Assembly (NCBI GenBank): GCA_021904315.1
Contig: CM038911.1
Location: 7,599,390 to 7,663,389 of the forward strand
Direction: 5' to 3'
Length of the DNA stretch: 64,000 nt
From: Sphagnum magellanicum
Lineage: Eukaryota; Streptophyta; Sphagnopsida; Sphagnales; Sphagnaceae
Shown: positions 63,184-64,000 of the stretch, piece by piece
Layout of the letters: every line of letters begins with the position of its first letter
How positions within the stretch are numbered: the first letter of the stretch is position 1
Translations under genes and position numbers: made by a program
The notes under the pieces: model-generated
Told to the model about the DNA's origin: nothing
The model's database searches: none
What the model saw: only the letters and a program-made list of their open reading frames with translations

Positions 63184-64000
63184 GGGGACCCAGCTGTCCA
63201 TCATTGTTTTCTCCTGTGAACATTCCTAAGTCTGGAATTCTTGGCTTCTCAAATGTTGACAGAAGCCACATGAGTTTTGTACAGAGTAAACAGCTTGATC
63301 CTGATCGATCAGAAGGGGATAAGTGTTGGGCAACATCAGCATTGCCACTCCTTCCCTGTTCCTGTCTGGCCTCCAAGGATGTAGGCTTTAAAGCGGAAGT
63401 CCATGGATATAGAGGTGCCAAGTTCCTTCTCTGCAGATTCAATACCACTTCTAGTGACAGCAAATTGGATAAAATATTTTGTCAGCATATCATGCTGACA
63501 AGGCAAATGTACAATTATGAGCATAAATACTTAAGGTGTCTCTCAATTGGAGTCAGACGACTCAACTCTATTCTGTCTTCCTGCCAAACAGGCAGGTTTC
63601 TCATGGCATGGCAATGTACAAACATTTCCCTTTTCCCATCATGTCTCTAATGCACTTAGCAACTTGAAGAAACTTCACCAAACACAATCTGATGCTGGCT
63701 GACACACATTTATTAGACACTGACTAGCAAATGACTCTTCTTGATGGTAAAGATGGTGATTGTTTACTCCAGAGAAGCTTGTTTACAAGAGCATTACGAC
63801 TGTGGTATGGTGACGATCAGTTACATACCCCACATCTGCCACTTATTTTAACTGTTCAATTGTAATCATTCATATTTCTTTACTGGATCCAGTTTGAACT
63901 TCAACAAGATTATGGTTTACAAACCATCATGCAATTGCTGTTAGAATTATTGTGAAAGTAAGCAGTGTGTCTTAAAACACTGACTTGCAAATCGCATGGT
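63184..64000. other. 3' flank of LIG4
   Basis: Follows the LIG4 stop codon and keeps gene-like composition, so part is probably 3' untranslated sequence. ORFs on both strands (63204-63650 plus, 63170-63463 minus) show no domain. No second gene is supported before the window ends. Confidence 0.4.

Noticed and set aside
63204..63650. 148-codon plus-strand ORF after LIG4
   Set aside because: No domain; it overlaps a minus-strand ORF and lies in likely 3' untranslated sequence.

Overview
The window looks like nuclear DNA of a land plant. The signs are long AT-rich intergenic stretches, split genes with GT-AG introns and pyrimidine-rich acceptors, Ty1/copia, hAT, PIF/Harbinger and Helitron remnants, short TTTAGGG-type tracts, and one product with a plastid-type leader. 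Only three genes can be fully assembled in 64 kb, so gene density is low. I cannot name the species. The protein divergence and repeat style do not look like a compact angiosperm genome, and a bryophyte, lycophyte, fern or gymnosperm is possible.

Layout. 1-24 kb is intergenic: a degenerate tandem family whose units keep a hairpin (0.67-1.6 kb), coding-like debris of an unidentified old element (1.8-6.3 kb), diverged direct repeats near 8.3 and 9.05 kb, a possible orphan exon at 11.5 kb, a 186-codon ORF at 14.8-15.4 kb, a repeat-rich patch at 17.2-18.0 kb, a PIF/Harbinger-like fragment at 20.6 kb and several foldback sequences. 24.9-26.75 kb (minus) is a two-exon SKP1-like gene of the ASK20/21 type. 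27.8-28.5 kb is a non-autonomous Helitron. 32.06-32.44 kb is a 34-bp minisatellite. 33.25-35.4 kb is a decayed hAT transposase. 37.73-38.09 kb is a second, very G-rich Helitron. 41.56-44.78 kb (minus) is a seven-exon Mpv17/PMP22 membrane protein gene with a plastid-type leader. 46.9-51.3 kb is a broken Ty1/copia element. 53.86-63.18 kb (plus) is a DNA ligase IV gene that I resolve into 28 exons and 1283 codons.

The three genes have unrelated jobs: ubiquitin-ligase adaptor-like protein, organelle membrane protein, and end joining of DNA breaks. Nothing suggests a co-regulated cluster. I see no new multi-gene system. The most interesting signals are two apparent U12-type introns in the ligase IV gene, one just after a 7-nt microexon, the hairpin-keeping tandem family, and the two Helitrons with complete ends.
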